64,000 bases of DNA, taken from the NCBI GenBank assembly GCA_025642075.2, contig JAODUO010000884.1:1-64000 (forward strand). The letters run 5' to 3'. Below, one piece after another: positions 23,553-36,097 of this stretch; positions within the stretch are counted from its first letter, which is position 1, and each line of letters opens with the position of its first letter. The translations under genes were made by a program, and so were the position numbers. Source of the DNA: Ridgeia piscesae. Taxonomy: Eukaryota > Annelida > Polychaeta > Sabellida > Siboglinidae. Below the pieces are notes generated by a model. That model did not search any database and had not been told where the DNA came from. It worked only from the letters and a program-made list of their open reading frames with translations.

Positions 23553-24629
23553 TTAGATGAGTTGTGATGAGATCAGCTTTGGATATTTGGAATACCCCCC
23601 TCCAGTGGTGCTTGTTTCCCTGTCTTTTCTAAAAACATTAAAGTGTTCTGGGAAAATTTCTCCGTTTTTAACTGAGGGGTCTAACCATGACTCTGTTGCA
23701 CTGATTATGTCTGGGTTATGTAGGTTGTTTAGTACTTCGATGTCTGCTGCTTTATTCTTAATGCTTTGGCAGTTTATGAGGATGCACCGGAAGTTTGGTC
23801 TGTTCTTTTGTTTATAGGTTTTCTTGTTATTGGTTGTGTTGTTACTACTTGTAGTTGTTTCGTTTGAGTTATGATTGTTGCCATTCAGGGGGTCAAAAGG
23901 GTTTTCCGTCTGGATTTCACTATCTTCGAAGAACGAATTTGTGAAGTTGAAGTTATTGCAGTCAGGGCAAGCCCAAGAACATGACGAGTGTATTAATTGT
24001 TTGTATGCATTGTCATCTATGGCACAGCATTGTGTGTGTATCCATTTTTGGCAGTGGTCACACTGGATTGCTTTGTGGTTATTAAGGACGTCCCTGTGGC
24101 AAATGCCACAGGGTGCAGAGCAATCTGAACAATGCCATGTGTCAAGGTTTCGGTAAGTGCTATTAAATTCATGCCTGGATATTCCAGCGCATTTTATGTG
24201 AACTGTTTTGTTGCAGTCGTTACAAGTTAGGGTGAGTGAATTGGACTTTAGTGATTTCTTACATGAATTACATTTAGAGGGGCCTGGGTTTAGCTGGATG
24301 TCTCCTGAGAGTATTATGCATAAAAGAACAGTGAATTTTGTTGCTGTCTTGTTTGACTTGGGTTTATATGGTGGTGGGGTGATCAGTAGACCAGTGGAAC
24401 TATTGGATTTGAGACATTTGAGTTGTGCGATAGTTTTCCAGATAGGGCTGTACAGGTAATATGTTGTGATAGAATTTGTGTCTTTTCTGGCTTTATTGTT
24501 CACATAGACTGTTTCTGTTGTGTTGTTATGAAAGCTCTTCATTTCATGATTTAGTCTAGAGATGATATGCAGACACGCAAACATGAACAGTGAATATTTG
24601 AAAATACATCTTGAATGGGAGCTAGCCAT
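23553..24629 (-). CDS. LINE N-terminal region: 2A-like peptide, two PHD-type fingers, endonuclease start
   Basis: 358 codons. Residues 1-100 are of unknown role, with a hydrophobic stretch at 10-24. KFTVLLCIILSGDIQLNPGP at 98-117 is a hydrophobic run ending in a 2A-like ribosome-skipping motif (GDIQLNPGP, 109-117; genomic 24305-24279). Two zinc fingers of PHD type follow: Cys/His 120-170 (CNSC, CNDC, HIKC, WHCSDC) and 174-224 (CGIC, CDHC, HTQC, CPDC). An Asn/Thr-rich linker leads to the endonuclease start, ILINCQSIKNK and ATESWLD (287-316). The frame fails in a G-run at about 23594-23602 (TTGGG at the C-terminus), after which the endonuclease continues one frame over into the 825-codon ORF. 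Translation of one copy would therefore need that indel repaired. Confidence 0.88.
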   Translation of the reverse strand: MASSHSRCIFKYSLFMFACLHIISRLNHEMKSFHNNTTETVYVNNKARKDTNSITTYYLYSPIWKTIAQLKCLKSNSSTGLLITPPPYKPKSNKTATKFTVLLCIILSGDIQLNPGPSKCNSCKKSLKSNSLTLTCNDCNKTVHIKCAGISRHEFNSTYRNLDTWHCSDCSAPCGICHRDVLNNHKAIQCDHCQKWIHTQCCAIDDNAYKQLIHSSCSWACPDCNNFNFTNSFFEDSEIQTENPFDPLNGNNHNSNETTTSSNNTTNNKKTYKQKNRPNFRCILINCQSIKNKAADIEVLNNLHNPDIISATESWLDPSVKNGEIFPEHFNVFRKDRETSTTGGGYSKYPKLISSQLI

Positions 24630-25654
24630 AACACCAGCGTGATTGATAGTGATTAAGAGTTAATAAAAATTACTAATAAATAAAATGCATACACTTAGTT
24701 TAAAAATAAATAAATACACACACACTTACGTGTAAATAGACTAAAAATAAGATATATGCACACTATAATAAACAAAATTTAAAGTCGTTTGTTGATAAAA
24801 TAAAACAGACGAAAAGGCCTGTTAGTAGGTCGTTTCTTACGTGATCAGGTTGCGTGATTTGTATTTGTTATTTTATTTTACTGACAGTATGCAGTATTTG
24901 GGAGATATCAGCAGACTATGTGTTGACTTAGAATGTATAAATACTATTTTGTTTATACACGGTACACTTAGTTTAAAAATACACACACACTTTAATAAAG
25001 TCGTCTGTTGATAAAACAGGCGAAAAGGCCTGTTAGTTGATTTTATCTGATGCTTGACCGAGTTGGTTTGTGGTTGATTTTACTTTGCGCGGTTATATGA
25101 CCAGGTTATATTCTTTATCGGTTACATATATTGTTTAGCACCAATATTGGTACATAATCTTGGTTAGTGATTAATTTTGGTTGTAGGTAAATGTCTAGCT
25201 AGTGATGTGTTGTGTACTTAGCTGTTTAGTAGTTTGGGTTCAGTTTCTTCGGTGATCGTTGACGTTGTTTATGCGTATCCAAGATGGCGAATTAGCGGGA
25301 AATCAGCAGAATGTTTCAAAGTTCGTTTTTGGCGATTATTGCAGTTTTGTCACGTATCTGATAGGCAATCTCGGTTTAGTACAATATTCCCAATTACTGG
25401 TGAATGTCCTAGGTTACGGTCTTATCTATAAATATGCGTTTTAGGTGAAATTCTGAGCAGCCGTTGTCAAGTTAGTTTATGATCTCACGCATGCGCATGT
25501 ACATAGACATCATAATTCAGTGTTCCCCTGAATAAAAAGACGGAAGCGTGAAACGAGGAAACTAACAACATATTCTAAGCGCTACAACACTCAACCGACT
25601 CTGAAGACCAATGACAGTTGTTCTTTCAAGCGATGAAGTATAGCGCGATTGTAG

Positions 25655-26235
25655 TCTTAGGACGGAGAAGAGGGTCCAACAGAGAACGTCGAATTACTGA
25701 AGACTCGTGGAAACTGATTGCTAAAAGGAACGATATGAAGACCAGAACAGACCAAGCAGAAACTTGACAAGGAAGTATAAAAATAGTCGTAGAACAGAAA
25801 TGATTATAAGAGCAAGACAAAGAAGCGCAAACTACAAGAGAACGGAATGATTCGAAGACGCTGTATAGGAATGTGTGAGAGCTAACTAATGCAAAAAGCA
25901 ATTCCAACAAATCAATGAAAAACAATGATGGCCAAGTGCTCCCAATAAACAAGGAACAAGCCATGAGGTGGATTGAACACTCCCGACAGGTATTAAATCA
26001 CCCAACACCTACCACGCTGTTCGATTTCGAGAATGAACCAAAGAGAGAAGAGCTAGATGTCACCAATGATACCATCATAAGGTCGGAAGTCTCAAAAGCC
26101 GTCGATAGCCTCAAGAACAACAAATCAACGATCCTCGATGAAGTATCGGCTGAACTATTGAAACATGATAAGAACGGGGTGATAGAGAGTTAACGTACTT
26201 GTTCCATTTGATTTGGTGTGACGAAGAAATCCCCT
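25655..26235 (+). pseudogene. RTE-like LINE fragment before the RT core
   Basis: VVLGRRRGSNRERRITEDSW and KLIAKRNDMKT (25655-25760) match the linker after the endonuclease. The open part 25915-26193 reads MKNNDGQVLPINKEQAMRWI, EVSKAVDSLKNNKST (family K-N-x-K-A-P-G) and AELLKHD; the homology runs on past a stop to IWCDEEIPDVW at about 26215-26250. No catalytic motif remains. The GKAPG-type segment reads NKSTILDE, so it is degenerate. Confidence 0.75.
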
Positions 26236-26254
26236 GATGTTTGGAGACGAGGAA

Positions 26255-27340
26255 CGACGGAAGGGGTGCATGAGCTTATCTATCGCACATTTCAAATTCC
26301 AGTCACCATTTGTGTTTCAGATCGAGGCGTGTGAATTATCCACAATATACGGCAACCAGGAAGACACTTGCATGCCTACAAGCTGTCTGTGCCAGTGTTC
26401 TTGCGTTCTGTGTGTTCAGCGCAGATGATTGCACCAGTGTTGGAACAGCTCGTTCACTTGACATACGGACAAAGTCGCGAATGTTTGAAGGACACGTCCT
26501 TGCCAAACTGCTGTGTAACATGGTAGAGAAGGACGAAAAATTCACTTCCAAGTCTAAGATCAACTTGACTCGCCTTACTTCATGCCACTCTCGCATAGAT
26601 CACTACGTCCAGCGTACAAGCGAGCACACGAACCCATTGTGGAGCAGTCTAAACCTTAAGACGAGGGGCAGGGATGGTTACGAACTGAAGACGGCGTCGT
26701 CTTGCAGTCCTATCCTGTCAACTCACTTGTTGATCTGGTGATCGTGAAGGAGGAGGATGAAAAAGGGAGGAGCATTAACTTGAAGATCTCAATGAAAACT
26801 ACGGTGAATACTGTTCTGACAGTTATCATTCTGAATATATCAAGCTCCAGAAGAGGTTGACGGATGACAGCGAGAGCACCCTATTTTTCAGTTATGTTAA
26901 ATATTGGCCAACAAAATCGACATTGCGGTAATGGCGGTGTAGCGCTTACATTTTTCCGGCGTTAAAAACGTTCCGATTGACGTTTTTGCTCATGCTCGAT
27001 CAATGTAAAATCATTAATGTGCATACTAGTACACCAAGAACACATGTGGTCACGTTAGGAATAGTTATACAATGATCGCTGACCTTCTAAACATAGCTCT
27101 GGATAACTTATGTTTTTGTTATATTCAATATTGGCAGATATATAGTAAACAGTTGATGTGTCAATGATGGTGGCCGTAATTTGCATAAATGTGATACATG
27201 GGACATTTTGCCGACTTGTTAATATATAGGTCGTCGTTTTCTGCGCATTTGGTCGCGATCTAGATACCGATTAAAAATCAATTTCCGGGGGTACGCGGTA
27301 TCAACTTCTTCCGACTAGACTAATATTATTTTCGTATTGT
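26255..27340 (+). other. Unassigned ORF and spacer
   Basis: An open frame of 143 codons (26310-26741) has no recognisable domain. It may be an extension of the adjacent retroelement debris. From 26742 to about 27340 I see nothing. Confidence 0.25.
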
Positions 27341-27366
27341 AGGACTTCGGAAAAATACATACAATA

Positions 27367-27409
27367 ATGTGGTTAGCCATGATTGGATTCGCGATAATCC
27401 AGGTGACAG
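27367..27409 (+). CDS. Candidate signal-peptide exon of the F-type lectin gene
   Basis: ATG followed by MWLAMIGFAIIQVT, a short hydrophobic leader as expected for a secreted protein, ending with one base of a split codon at the donor CAG|GTATGG. The phase 1 end matches every downstream exon of the lectin gene. An acceptor-like TTGTAG lies 24 bp upstream, so the ATG may sit in a second transcribed exon. Its link to exons 14.7 kb downstream is inferred from phase and strand only. Confidence 0.4.
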
Positions 27410-28026
27410 GTATGGTACACTTTTTATGTAGTCAGTGCGAGTACATTCATTTGACATATTGTTCAGTGTCAAGCGAATATGGTAATACCTCTAACACTAA
27501 TACTGGTATACAATGTAACATAAAACACATTTGCATTTCACAAGCACATTTGTTTTGTAGAAACAAATACACGTAACACTGACAATGTCAGTTACGTCGA
27601 CTACTATTGTAATCGAAGTGTACTGTTTTACCGTTGTCTAAGTTCTAGCAAGTGTGACGAGAATGTCAAACATGTATGTGCTGCTTCGACGTAGATTAAA
27701 CATGCACAAACCAATTTTTTTAAAGTTGTTTCACATATTCTTTTAATATTGTATTTTGTTGCAATTTTGAACCAGATTTGAAGGTCAAATAATCAAATCG
27801 CGTAAACGCAATATATTAACAAAGTCTATACACTAAGGCGATGCTGCATTTCGTAGAAGCGATGCAAGCCATAGACAGATTTATGTTAGAAATATGGGAT
27901 GTGTCAAAACTAACCTTGAAACTGTATCGGACGGGAAGTCTCTAGAAGTACTGATTGTGCATAATCGTTGATACCGTCCTCCTCCGATATTAGAGTACAT
28001 TATCCACGCCAATTGTTGGTTTTCAG

Positions 28027-28074
28027 TGTACCATGCGGGAGCCATGTCGATAACCAAAAGGCGAATAACTAGAG
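28027..28074 (+). CDS. Candidate 16-codon linker exon
   Basis: Bounded by a good acceptor (GGTTTTCAG) and a consensus donor (AGAG|GTGAGT). It is exactly 48 bp, open in phase 1-1 (YHAGAMSITKRRITR), so it can join the leader exon to lectin exon 42065. No domain. Could be a chance pair of splice sites. Confidence 0.35.
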
Positions 28075-28154
28075 GTGAGTAACGCGGTGAAATTGTTGTC
28101 CGACGCTCGACAATACTATATTGAGTTTATGAGTTAATTACAGGGTAATGTTAT

Positions 28155-28345
28155 CGATATAGGATAACAGATGGCTACGTCATATGCCTGTACTGGGGCA
28201 TCGGATTTTGAATGCAGAAAACCCGGATTCGAGTCCTGTGCACAATATGTTTCGTTAAAACGGGACTTCAGAAGGTACATGCATGTATATAAGCACACGC
28301 ACGCACGCACACACGCACACACGCACACACGCACACACGCAGAAA
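28155..28345 (+). mobile_element. Candidate tRNA-derived SINE
   Basis: GGATTCGAGTCC (about 28228-28239) resembles an RNA polymerase III B box, and GGCTACGTCATATG about 55-60 bp upstream could be a degraded A box. The segment ends in an ACGC/ACAC simple tail (28294-28340), as SINEs often do. The match to a tRNA is partial. Confidence 0.4.
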
Positions 28346-28349
28346 GTAT

Positions 28350-29046
28350 ATGTCAAGAACTCTGCTAATGCAAATAAAATCATATTTGATCCCACCCACT
28401 TATTACATGACCTGTAAAACCTTCTCCAGTCTGGAAGAAGGTATAGTATATCGACTTATCACAGTATCTACCGCTGCCATTTTTAATACTAATTTTCTTT
28501 ATAGACGTGCTGTTTATCATATGTATTTATCTAGCTTATAACATTATCGTCATGTTGTTTTTACATATTTATTCCAACATTTTATAATTTAATTTACTTT
28601 TGCTGATGGAATGGCCGTACACAATTCTATTTTATTGATGTATCACATTCAATACTAGTAACATCCACTGCCTACATACATAACTTTACTGTGATATGTA
28701 CTATAATGTGATTTCAATATTATATCTTTATGCATTCTGATCAGTGCACAATGTATCTCCAACCTTTGGGTAATCATTTTATTGTTATTTTTATTATTGT
28801 GCTTTTCGTTATACACAGTATCTAGCAGTCTTTCTTGAAACAAAGGCACATAATATATTTTTTAAATGAATATAAAATGTTATGACTTATTACAGACTGA
28901 CATATATATTCATTCAATTATTTATTTTACACAATATATGAATGTGCCAAAATAAATGCCAAAGACGTTCGATTATTTTATAGTATAATTTATTGACATT
29001 CACTACGTGCTGGAACGCTTGCTTTACCACACATAAGCACATATAA
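28350..29046. other. No gene recognised (intron)
   Basis: AT-rich, no ORF above noise. Lies within the proposed second intron of the lectin gene. Confidence 0.4.
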
Positions 29047-29403
29047 TAAGGATGGGACCAATCTGGAATTTCGTTCGAATCGAATATCGAATCGAATATC
29101 CTCGAAATATCGAATACGAATCGAATCGAATACGAATATTCAGTGGCTTCAAATTTGATTAGACTACTGAACGGTGTTGAGATGTTTTGCCGGGACGCTG
29201 CGTCATCCCGTGGCCACGGGCACAAGTCCGGGCCGGAGTCGTCGGCATCGTGGCCACACGCATCGATCTTTTTGTTTACTTTCTGACCTAACCATGAAAA
29301 CGATTTCTCACAGGCGCCAAATTTATCATCACATATCTTATGTACATACTATATGTACACATACTACATTTCGAATACGAATCTACTAGTCATCCCATCC
29401 TTA
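29047..29403. mobile_element. Short inverted-repeat element (hAT-like MITE)
   Basis: Ends are inverted copies TAAGGATGGG / CCCATCCTTA. Just inside are GAATCGAATATCGAATCGAA (left) and TTTCGAATACGAATC (right), the degenerate CGAAT-rich subterminal repeats seen in many non-autonomous hAT elements. Flanks ACATATAA and ACATAATG could be a decayed 8-bp target duplication. No coding capacity. Confidence 0.6.
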
Positions 29404-30230
29404 ACATAATGTATTGCACATATTGTCCCTATTTAAGTATATAAAGCGCACGCGCTTGGAAATGGTTTAAATGTATCATTTGGATGTCGTGGTAAACGCG
29501 AATGTTACATCGTTTCAACACTAATAAAAAATTATTATATCAAGTGTGTTCATTTCACTTGGCAATAGATCACCAATATATATTAAAACATGTTCATTTT
29601 GTATATTTGTGGCTTTCCTGGACATCACCATGATATCGTAAGTAGGACAATATTGCGCCTGGTGCGTAGTCGATGTCTAGTGGGCGGAGGGTAGTTACGT
29701 TTTTAAGTGTCGAATTTGTAGAAACCTCTTGTAAAAGATTGCAGTGACAGGCATAGCGGCGCGCGGAGTGTAAGTACATTGACTCAACAGTTCGTAACTT
29801 ATTCGAGGGCCTCTTTCAAAAGCAAATACTAAAACGTCTACACAAACCTAAGCACTGACTGGCGCGTTGCAATGGTATTAAGCAACATCAGCTGTGTTAC
29901 CCCCTGTGTATTTCGCAACATCAGCACAGTGCGCGACTTCAGCACAGTGCCAGGGGAAACATGGAAACCTTCGGTCTTCTGGTGGCAACTGTGAGAATGA
30001 CTTGTTGGATGGGATAAAGGAGGCGATGCAGGACGACAACGTCATAGCCGGCTTGGCAAAACGGATTGATACAGTCGTGACGGAGACCATCGCGAATGAA
30101 CAAGAAATACTTCAAATCACGAAGCCAGCCAACTAGAATTACACCAACAACCACCACATTAATATATAACATTTATAGTAATGGCATTCTTGGTGAACAC
30201 AATTGTGCAATAGAAAAAGGAGAACACATA
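29404..30230. other. Spacer with an 81-codon ORF
   Basis: The ORF 29894-30136 ends in AKRIDTVVTETIANEQEIL and is compositionally protein-like, perhaps the remnant of an ORF1-type LINE protein because a LINE RT on the same strand follows at 30235. I cannot assign a family. Confidence 0.25.
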
Positions 30231-30234
30231 GTGG

Positions 30235-31272
30235 TACTTTTTTAGATTTCGCCAAAGCATTTGATACAGTGAACCAGGACATCCTATTAAGAAAATCAAA
30301 CCATTATGGAATAAGAGGAACAGTCCTCCAATGGTTTCAAAGTTGATAGAAAACAAACAGTAAAAATTAGTGAAACGAATTATGTTCTTAAAATATAACT
30401 TGTTGAGAGCCACGATGATCGATATTAGGTTCCTTATTATTCCTGATCTACACAAGTGATTTATCTGCTGTGTCACAAACCACCTTTCCTATGATGCATG
30501 CAGATGACACTAACATTTTTATCCAATGGTAAGAGTTGCACAAAATGGAATATGATTTAACTTTTCAAATACAAAATCTTTCACTTTGTCTTAAAGGTAA
30601 TATACTTTCGTTAAATATTAACAAAAACATGCACAATGACATTTAGCAATATTCCTAGTGTAAGAAACAGAATCAACAACATTTATACAGATGGAAATTA
30701 AATAGACACTGTTAACCATACCCAATTTCTGGGAGTGATAATAGTTAATGAAATCAGTTGGAATAAACATATAAAGTATACCAGTACACAATATCTGAGA
30801 GTGTAGGCATTTTCTAGAAAATCAAGAACAAAGTGAACAAAATATCTTTGATTAACCTATATTACATCTTTACATACCCTTTTATTACCTATTGTAATAT
30901 AACATGGGGGAGAGCCCCAACAATATATTTCTCTAAAATTCATATATTGCAAAAACAAATCATTCATAAGTAATAAGTCATGCTTAATTTCGTCATACAT
31001 GTGTTTTATTTAAAGCACATCAAACTATGAACATTTATCAGCTGAACAAATATGTAATTTGTATATTAATGTACAAATATAATAGGGGTATGTTACCAAA
31101 TATATTATTGAATACAAACACCAGAAATATGCATACAAATCATGGCAGACATTCAGCAATACGCAGGAATGGGCGAACTGTTTATGATTCCTTTTTTTCA
31201 GTTATGAACAAAACATGTGTGCCACCTTGGTGCAATTGTGTTGACGTAACCATACCACAGTTAGTTAAATAG
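30235..31272 (+). pseudogene. LINE reverse transcriptase copy A (Jockey/CR1-like)
   Basis: Core RT in several frames: FLDFAKAFDTVNQDILL (motif A), GIRGTVLQWF, SILGSLLFLIYTSDLSAV (end of motif B), MHADDTNIF (motif C), KLSLNIN-like ILSLNIN, then LYYIFTYPFITYCNITWG and an open C-terminal part 31027-31272 (QLNKYVICILMYKY, ending IPQLVK). The motif order and spacing are normal. Frameshifts and stops are frequent, so it is dead. A second copy of its 3' end is at 34.1 kb, inverted. Confidence 0.85.
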
Positions 31273-31299
31273 ATGTCATAAAAACATGATAATGAGTTT

Positions 31300-31880
31300 T
31301 CTCAATTAGCTATGCTGTTCACAAATATTAATACATATTGTTATACTCAAATATACCAATATAACTTAATTTATGCGGTGTTTCCTGTTACTACGTTCTC
31401 CAGATGTATTATTTCATTGCCTTTTAAAATATATTCACAATATATATTTTATAAATATATTAATGACATGTTCATGAAGCACACGCGATGACACAATTAT
31501 AATATGAGTCAACATATATTTTACAAAATACTACATTGTAAAACCAATACCAGACAAAACCACTCGCATATATTAGTCCCAAACTATGAAGAATCATATT
31601 GAAGAATGTACATCTAGGAATATATTTAAAAAGGCCATAACATAATACATCTGGAGAACGTACTAACAGGAAACACCGCACAATTAGGTTATTGTGGTAT
31701 ATTCTTGTATAACAATATGTATTACTCTTTGTGAACAGCATAGATGCACATTCTTTCTTCAATATGATTCCTCATAGTTTGGGACCAACATATGCGAGTG
31801 GCTTCATGAACATGTCATTAAATATATTTATATAAATATATTATATTATGAATATATTTACAAGGCAATGAAATAATTTA
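31300..31880. repeat. Multi-segment inverted repeat at the LINE 3' end
   Basis: 31300-31445 is repeated in inverted orientation at 31612-31745 (shared: GGAAACACCGCA, ACATCTGGAGAACGTA). 31560-31615 (ACTCGCATATATTAGTCCC) recurs inverted at 31745-31802 (GGGACCAACATATGCGAGTG), and ATTAATGACATGTTCATGAA at about 31459 recurs inverted near 31807. The segment therefore contains overlapping hairpins. Confidence 0.8.
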
Positions 31881-32056
31881 CCTGGGGCTGCATGCATGGC
31901 CAGGGACTAACTCGTGAAACTGGGTATAACTCGGTTGCGAGGTCGAAAGTTTGCTAATCCCGTATGCATGAGCACCGCATAGGCTCGATTTTAGGCTGTT
32001 GCCCGCACTGCGACCGCCTGTCTCTAGACTCGCTAGCTAGGAGGTGTAACTCTTAG

Positions 32057-32566
32057 GCGGTGGTGAAAAATGGCGGCCGTTGTAGTTGGAGAAGTCAACA
32101 CAGGAGGGATTTGAGGCGAAATCGGGTATTCCGGGATACGAAGAATCCACTGGATATGTACGACGACGTGGAGTTATACGACAAGATTAGATTTCGCCGT
32201 CACGATATCCTTACAATCGTGGATGAACTGCGAGACGACTTAGAGTACCCCGACACGCGACAAGGCCCCTTGCCGGCTACTCTGCAAGTTATAGTGGCAT
32301 TGCGGATGTATGCGAGTTTGTTACTAGAACTTGGTGGCTGAGACCATCGGCATCGACCAGTCACCGTGTGGGCAACGCTCTGGTCGCTCGGATGCATGAG
32401 TCGGTGCAGCTGCCGACGCAACAACAAGCCGCCCGGCAGAACGCGAAGTTCCTCCGGCTAGCAAGATCCCCCACCGTGGTGGCATGCATCGACGGGACCC
32501 ACGTCCGCACGAGCACGAATATGTCAACACGAAGAATTTTCACTCGATAAACGTCCAGGTTTAAAT
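32057..32566 (+). pseudogene. HARBI1-like transposase, N-terminal part
   Basis: Nuclease of PIF/Harbinger transposons. 32060-32341 encodes VFRDTKNPLDMYDDVELYDK, RFRRHDILTIVDELRDDLEY and PATLQVIVALRMYAS. After a one-base loss, TIGIDQS, NALVARMHESV and RLARSPTVVACIDGTHVR follow; the D of C-I-D-G-T-H is the first catalytic Asp. Then HEHEYVNTKNFHSINVQ in a shifted frame. The sequence ends there at a possible CAG|GTTTAA donor, and the remaining catalytic residues are absent, replaced by the TG array from 32674. Two frameshifts. Confidence 0.88.
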
Positions 32567-32671
32567 TTCCCAAAACCTTTATGCAATGTGACTCTGTTGT
32601 AACATACTAGGTAATAACGTATTTACTGAACTACTTCTTTAAGTACTTGAGTGAATCTGTGTGTATGTGTG

Positions 32672-33670
<999 letters not shown>

Positions 33671-34080
33671 GTGTATGCCAAGGCAACCATTTTAAAAGTA
33701 TACGAATACATGATCAAACATAGATTTAAATACAACTTCATAATTGATAGATGATTTTAAACATCCTTTCCGGCATCGAGCCTGAACACCTGTCGTCGGG
33801 CCACCAATCGACGTTCCATCGGCTGTAAACGTACATTATTATACATATTAATATATTATGCCTTCACATTGACGGACATGTCAGTCTGTATCCATATTTA
33901 GCTATATGTGAGGCTTCGGAGTCATGCGACTTCAACAGCTGATTGTAGGATGATTTAAACAAGCATTCCGCAAAATATTCCGCAAAACCGTGCCGCATTT
34001 TACACACGTCAAGAATACGTAAAAGACGGCACAAAGACCCTTGTTGTCTTAGAGCGCCATCGATCGGATTAGTTATTGTG
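33671..34080. other. No gene recognised (intron)
   Basis: No ORF or repeat that I can define. Confidence 0.4.
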
Positions 34081-34084
34081 GTAC

Positions 34085-34420
34085 CTCATTGGGTTATAGT
34101 GGTATATTTGAGTATAACAATATTTATTAATATTTGTGAACAACATAGCTAATTGAGAAAACTCATTATCATATTTTTATGACATTTATTTGACTACCTG
34201 TGGTATGGTTACGTCAAGATAATTGCACCAAGGTGGCATTCATGTTTTGTTCATAACTGAAAAAAGGAATCATAAACATCATAAACGCGTCATTCCTGCG
34301 TATTGCTGAATGTCTGCCATGATTTGTATGCATATTTCTGGTGTTTGTATTCAATATTGTTTGGGGAATCGGCCAATATTAAAGCAATAACGTTGTTTTA
34401 TATTGATGGATGTTGGATAC
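34085..34420 (-). repeat. Second, inverted copy of the LINE A 3' end
   Basis: The complement of 34090-34366 matches 31080-31356 segment by segment: CAAACACCAGAAATATGCAT, GGCAGACATTCAGCAATACG, GAACAAAACATG and TAACCATACCACAG. The coding end is retained with indels. Divergence is moderate, so the two copies are separate insertions or an old inverted duplication. Confidence 0.85.
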
Positions 34421-34424
34421 ATCA

Positions 34425-35945
34425 CAACTTTCATTACTGTGAACTGGAAGACATTTCAATCGCACACGTTGACGAGGTTTTGAATGCAACTTAGATATAT
34501 TTGGTGGAAACATATATTGACTTTGACAGTAAAAGATACCACGATTTTATATAATTTCTTTATCGGATCTTTTGTAGATATAAGAGATGTCAACTGGGAC
34601 AAAATCTCAACATGAAACGACTAACAGTATCGCCTGTTTTCTTCTTTTTTCTTAAACAGATTCCAACGCCTGCCGGGTTGATTCGTGCAAACCGTCGGGT
34701 GTTTGCACAAGTGTTTCCCCTGGTCACAGCTGCAGTTGGAGGAAGAGAAGCCAGGCAACAATTTATACTGGCAAGTTTGACAACTATGTTTACATCAACT
34801 CTGTCTCTATTAACATCATCTGACGACAAATGAAGTGTCATACCACCACTAATGCTATAGTCACACTCCGAAACTCTAGTTTTAGTATGACATTTATTAA
34901 CTCCGAAACTCTAGTTTTAGTATGACATTTATTAACATATTTGTTTTGTAACGCTGAGCACAAAGATAAATAGTGTGCAGTGTTGGCTGATGCGACTAAC
35001 ATTAACGTTACGACAATTACGTTAAATTTAATGGCGCAGTATGATGGATCTTTGTTTGCCACGTAGTTTGATAGGGATACCCGAAAATGTATTTGAGGAA
35101 ATATGAAAACTATAACCTGGCGTTCTATTTGTAAAGAAAATATTAGATGTTGTGACTATTACTTAATTATCAGTAAGAGACAACTTATAAAGCAAGTAGA
35201 CTTAGTTATATGTACACATATTTCTAAATTAGGCCTCACATACTTGATACATTAGTGTCACAGCTAGATTAATTATAGAGCTAGTGCATGACAGCAGATT
35301 GAAAACATACATTACTCCCCAAATATTGTTAATGTGGTCTATCTTCATTTCATATTTTTGTAGCACACTAGTAGCTTGATAATTTAACTCAAGATAACTC
35401 AGGTTCAAATATTGTGCCACTGTTTTGACATAAGCATGCATATTATATAAGGTCATACATTTTGTAAATGACATATATCATGTCTACGTTGTTGCATACA
35501 TTGATATATAATCATGATTAAAATGGATGCTCATATCGAATAACATTACAATAATAATTTAGCAGTGATGCACAAGGATAGTTTCCCTTTTTTAGATATG
35601 TCCATAACGTCGTCATATATGTGCCACTATTGTCTTACTGACGGTCATCGTCTTAAATTTTGTAGCCAGTTCAAGGTTGCTTATTAAGCCAAAGAAATTG
35701 CGTGATGTTAATGAAACAAGTACTTAATTTTTATAAGAAATATTGTGTTACAACCACCCTCAAAAGTTGAGAAATGTTCCCTCAATAATGTATGTGGGAG
35801 TATGTAGTTACCGGTTCACCCAACCAAAGCTTTCTTATAATCTTTGGTTTTAGTTTCTAAATCTTGTCAAAAGGTTTCATTTTTATGTCAAAAGTATATT
35901 TCTAAGTATTCAAATAATTAATGAAGAGTCAAATCTCTTATAATT
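34425..35945. other. No gene recognised (intron), one 35-bp duplication
   Basis: 34866-34900 is repeated exactly at 34901-34935 (CTCCGAAACTCTAGTTTTAG start). ORFs at 34612-34833 and 35229-35474 show no domain. Confidence 0.45.
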
Positions 35946-35948
35946 TTA

Positions 35949-36097
<149 letters not shown>

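Larger units (their letters stand above)
20890..25460 (-). mobile_element. Nearly complete APE-type LINE with 2A and PHD fingers (CR1/L2 group)
   Basis: The minus-strand element comprises a 5' region (24630-about 25460), a 358-codon frame (23553-24629), an 825-codon frame (21022-23499), a short 3' UTR, and a 3' tail of GATACA units at about 20905-20930. The 5' region holds a direct repeat of about 85-140 bp (24688-24832 and 24960-25042; both contain ACGAAAAGGCCTGTTAG after CGAAAAGG-type context), reminiscent of reiterated 5' UTR units in LINEs. The 5' boundary is not defined. It is the best preserved LINE in the window. Confidence 0.85.

Noticed and set aside
28229..28239. Functional tRNA gene
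   Set aside because: Only a B-box-like sequence; no cloverleaf arms could be paired, so treated as a possible SINE.
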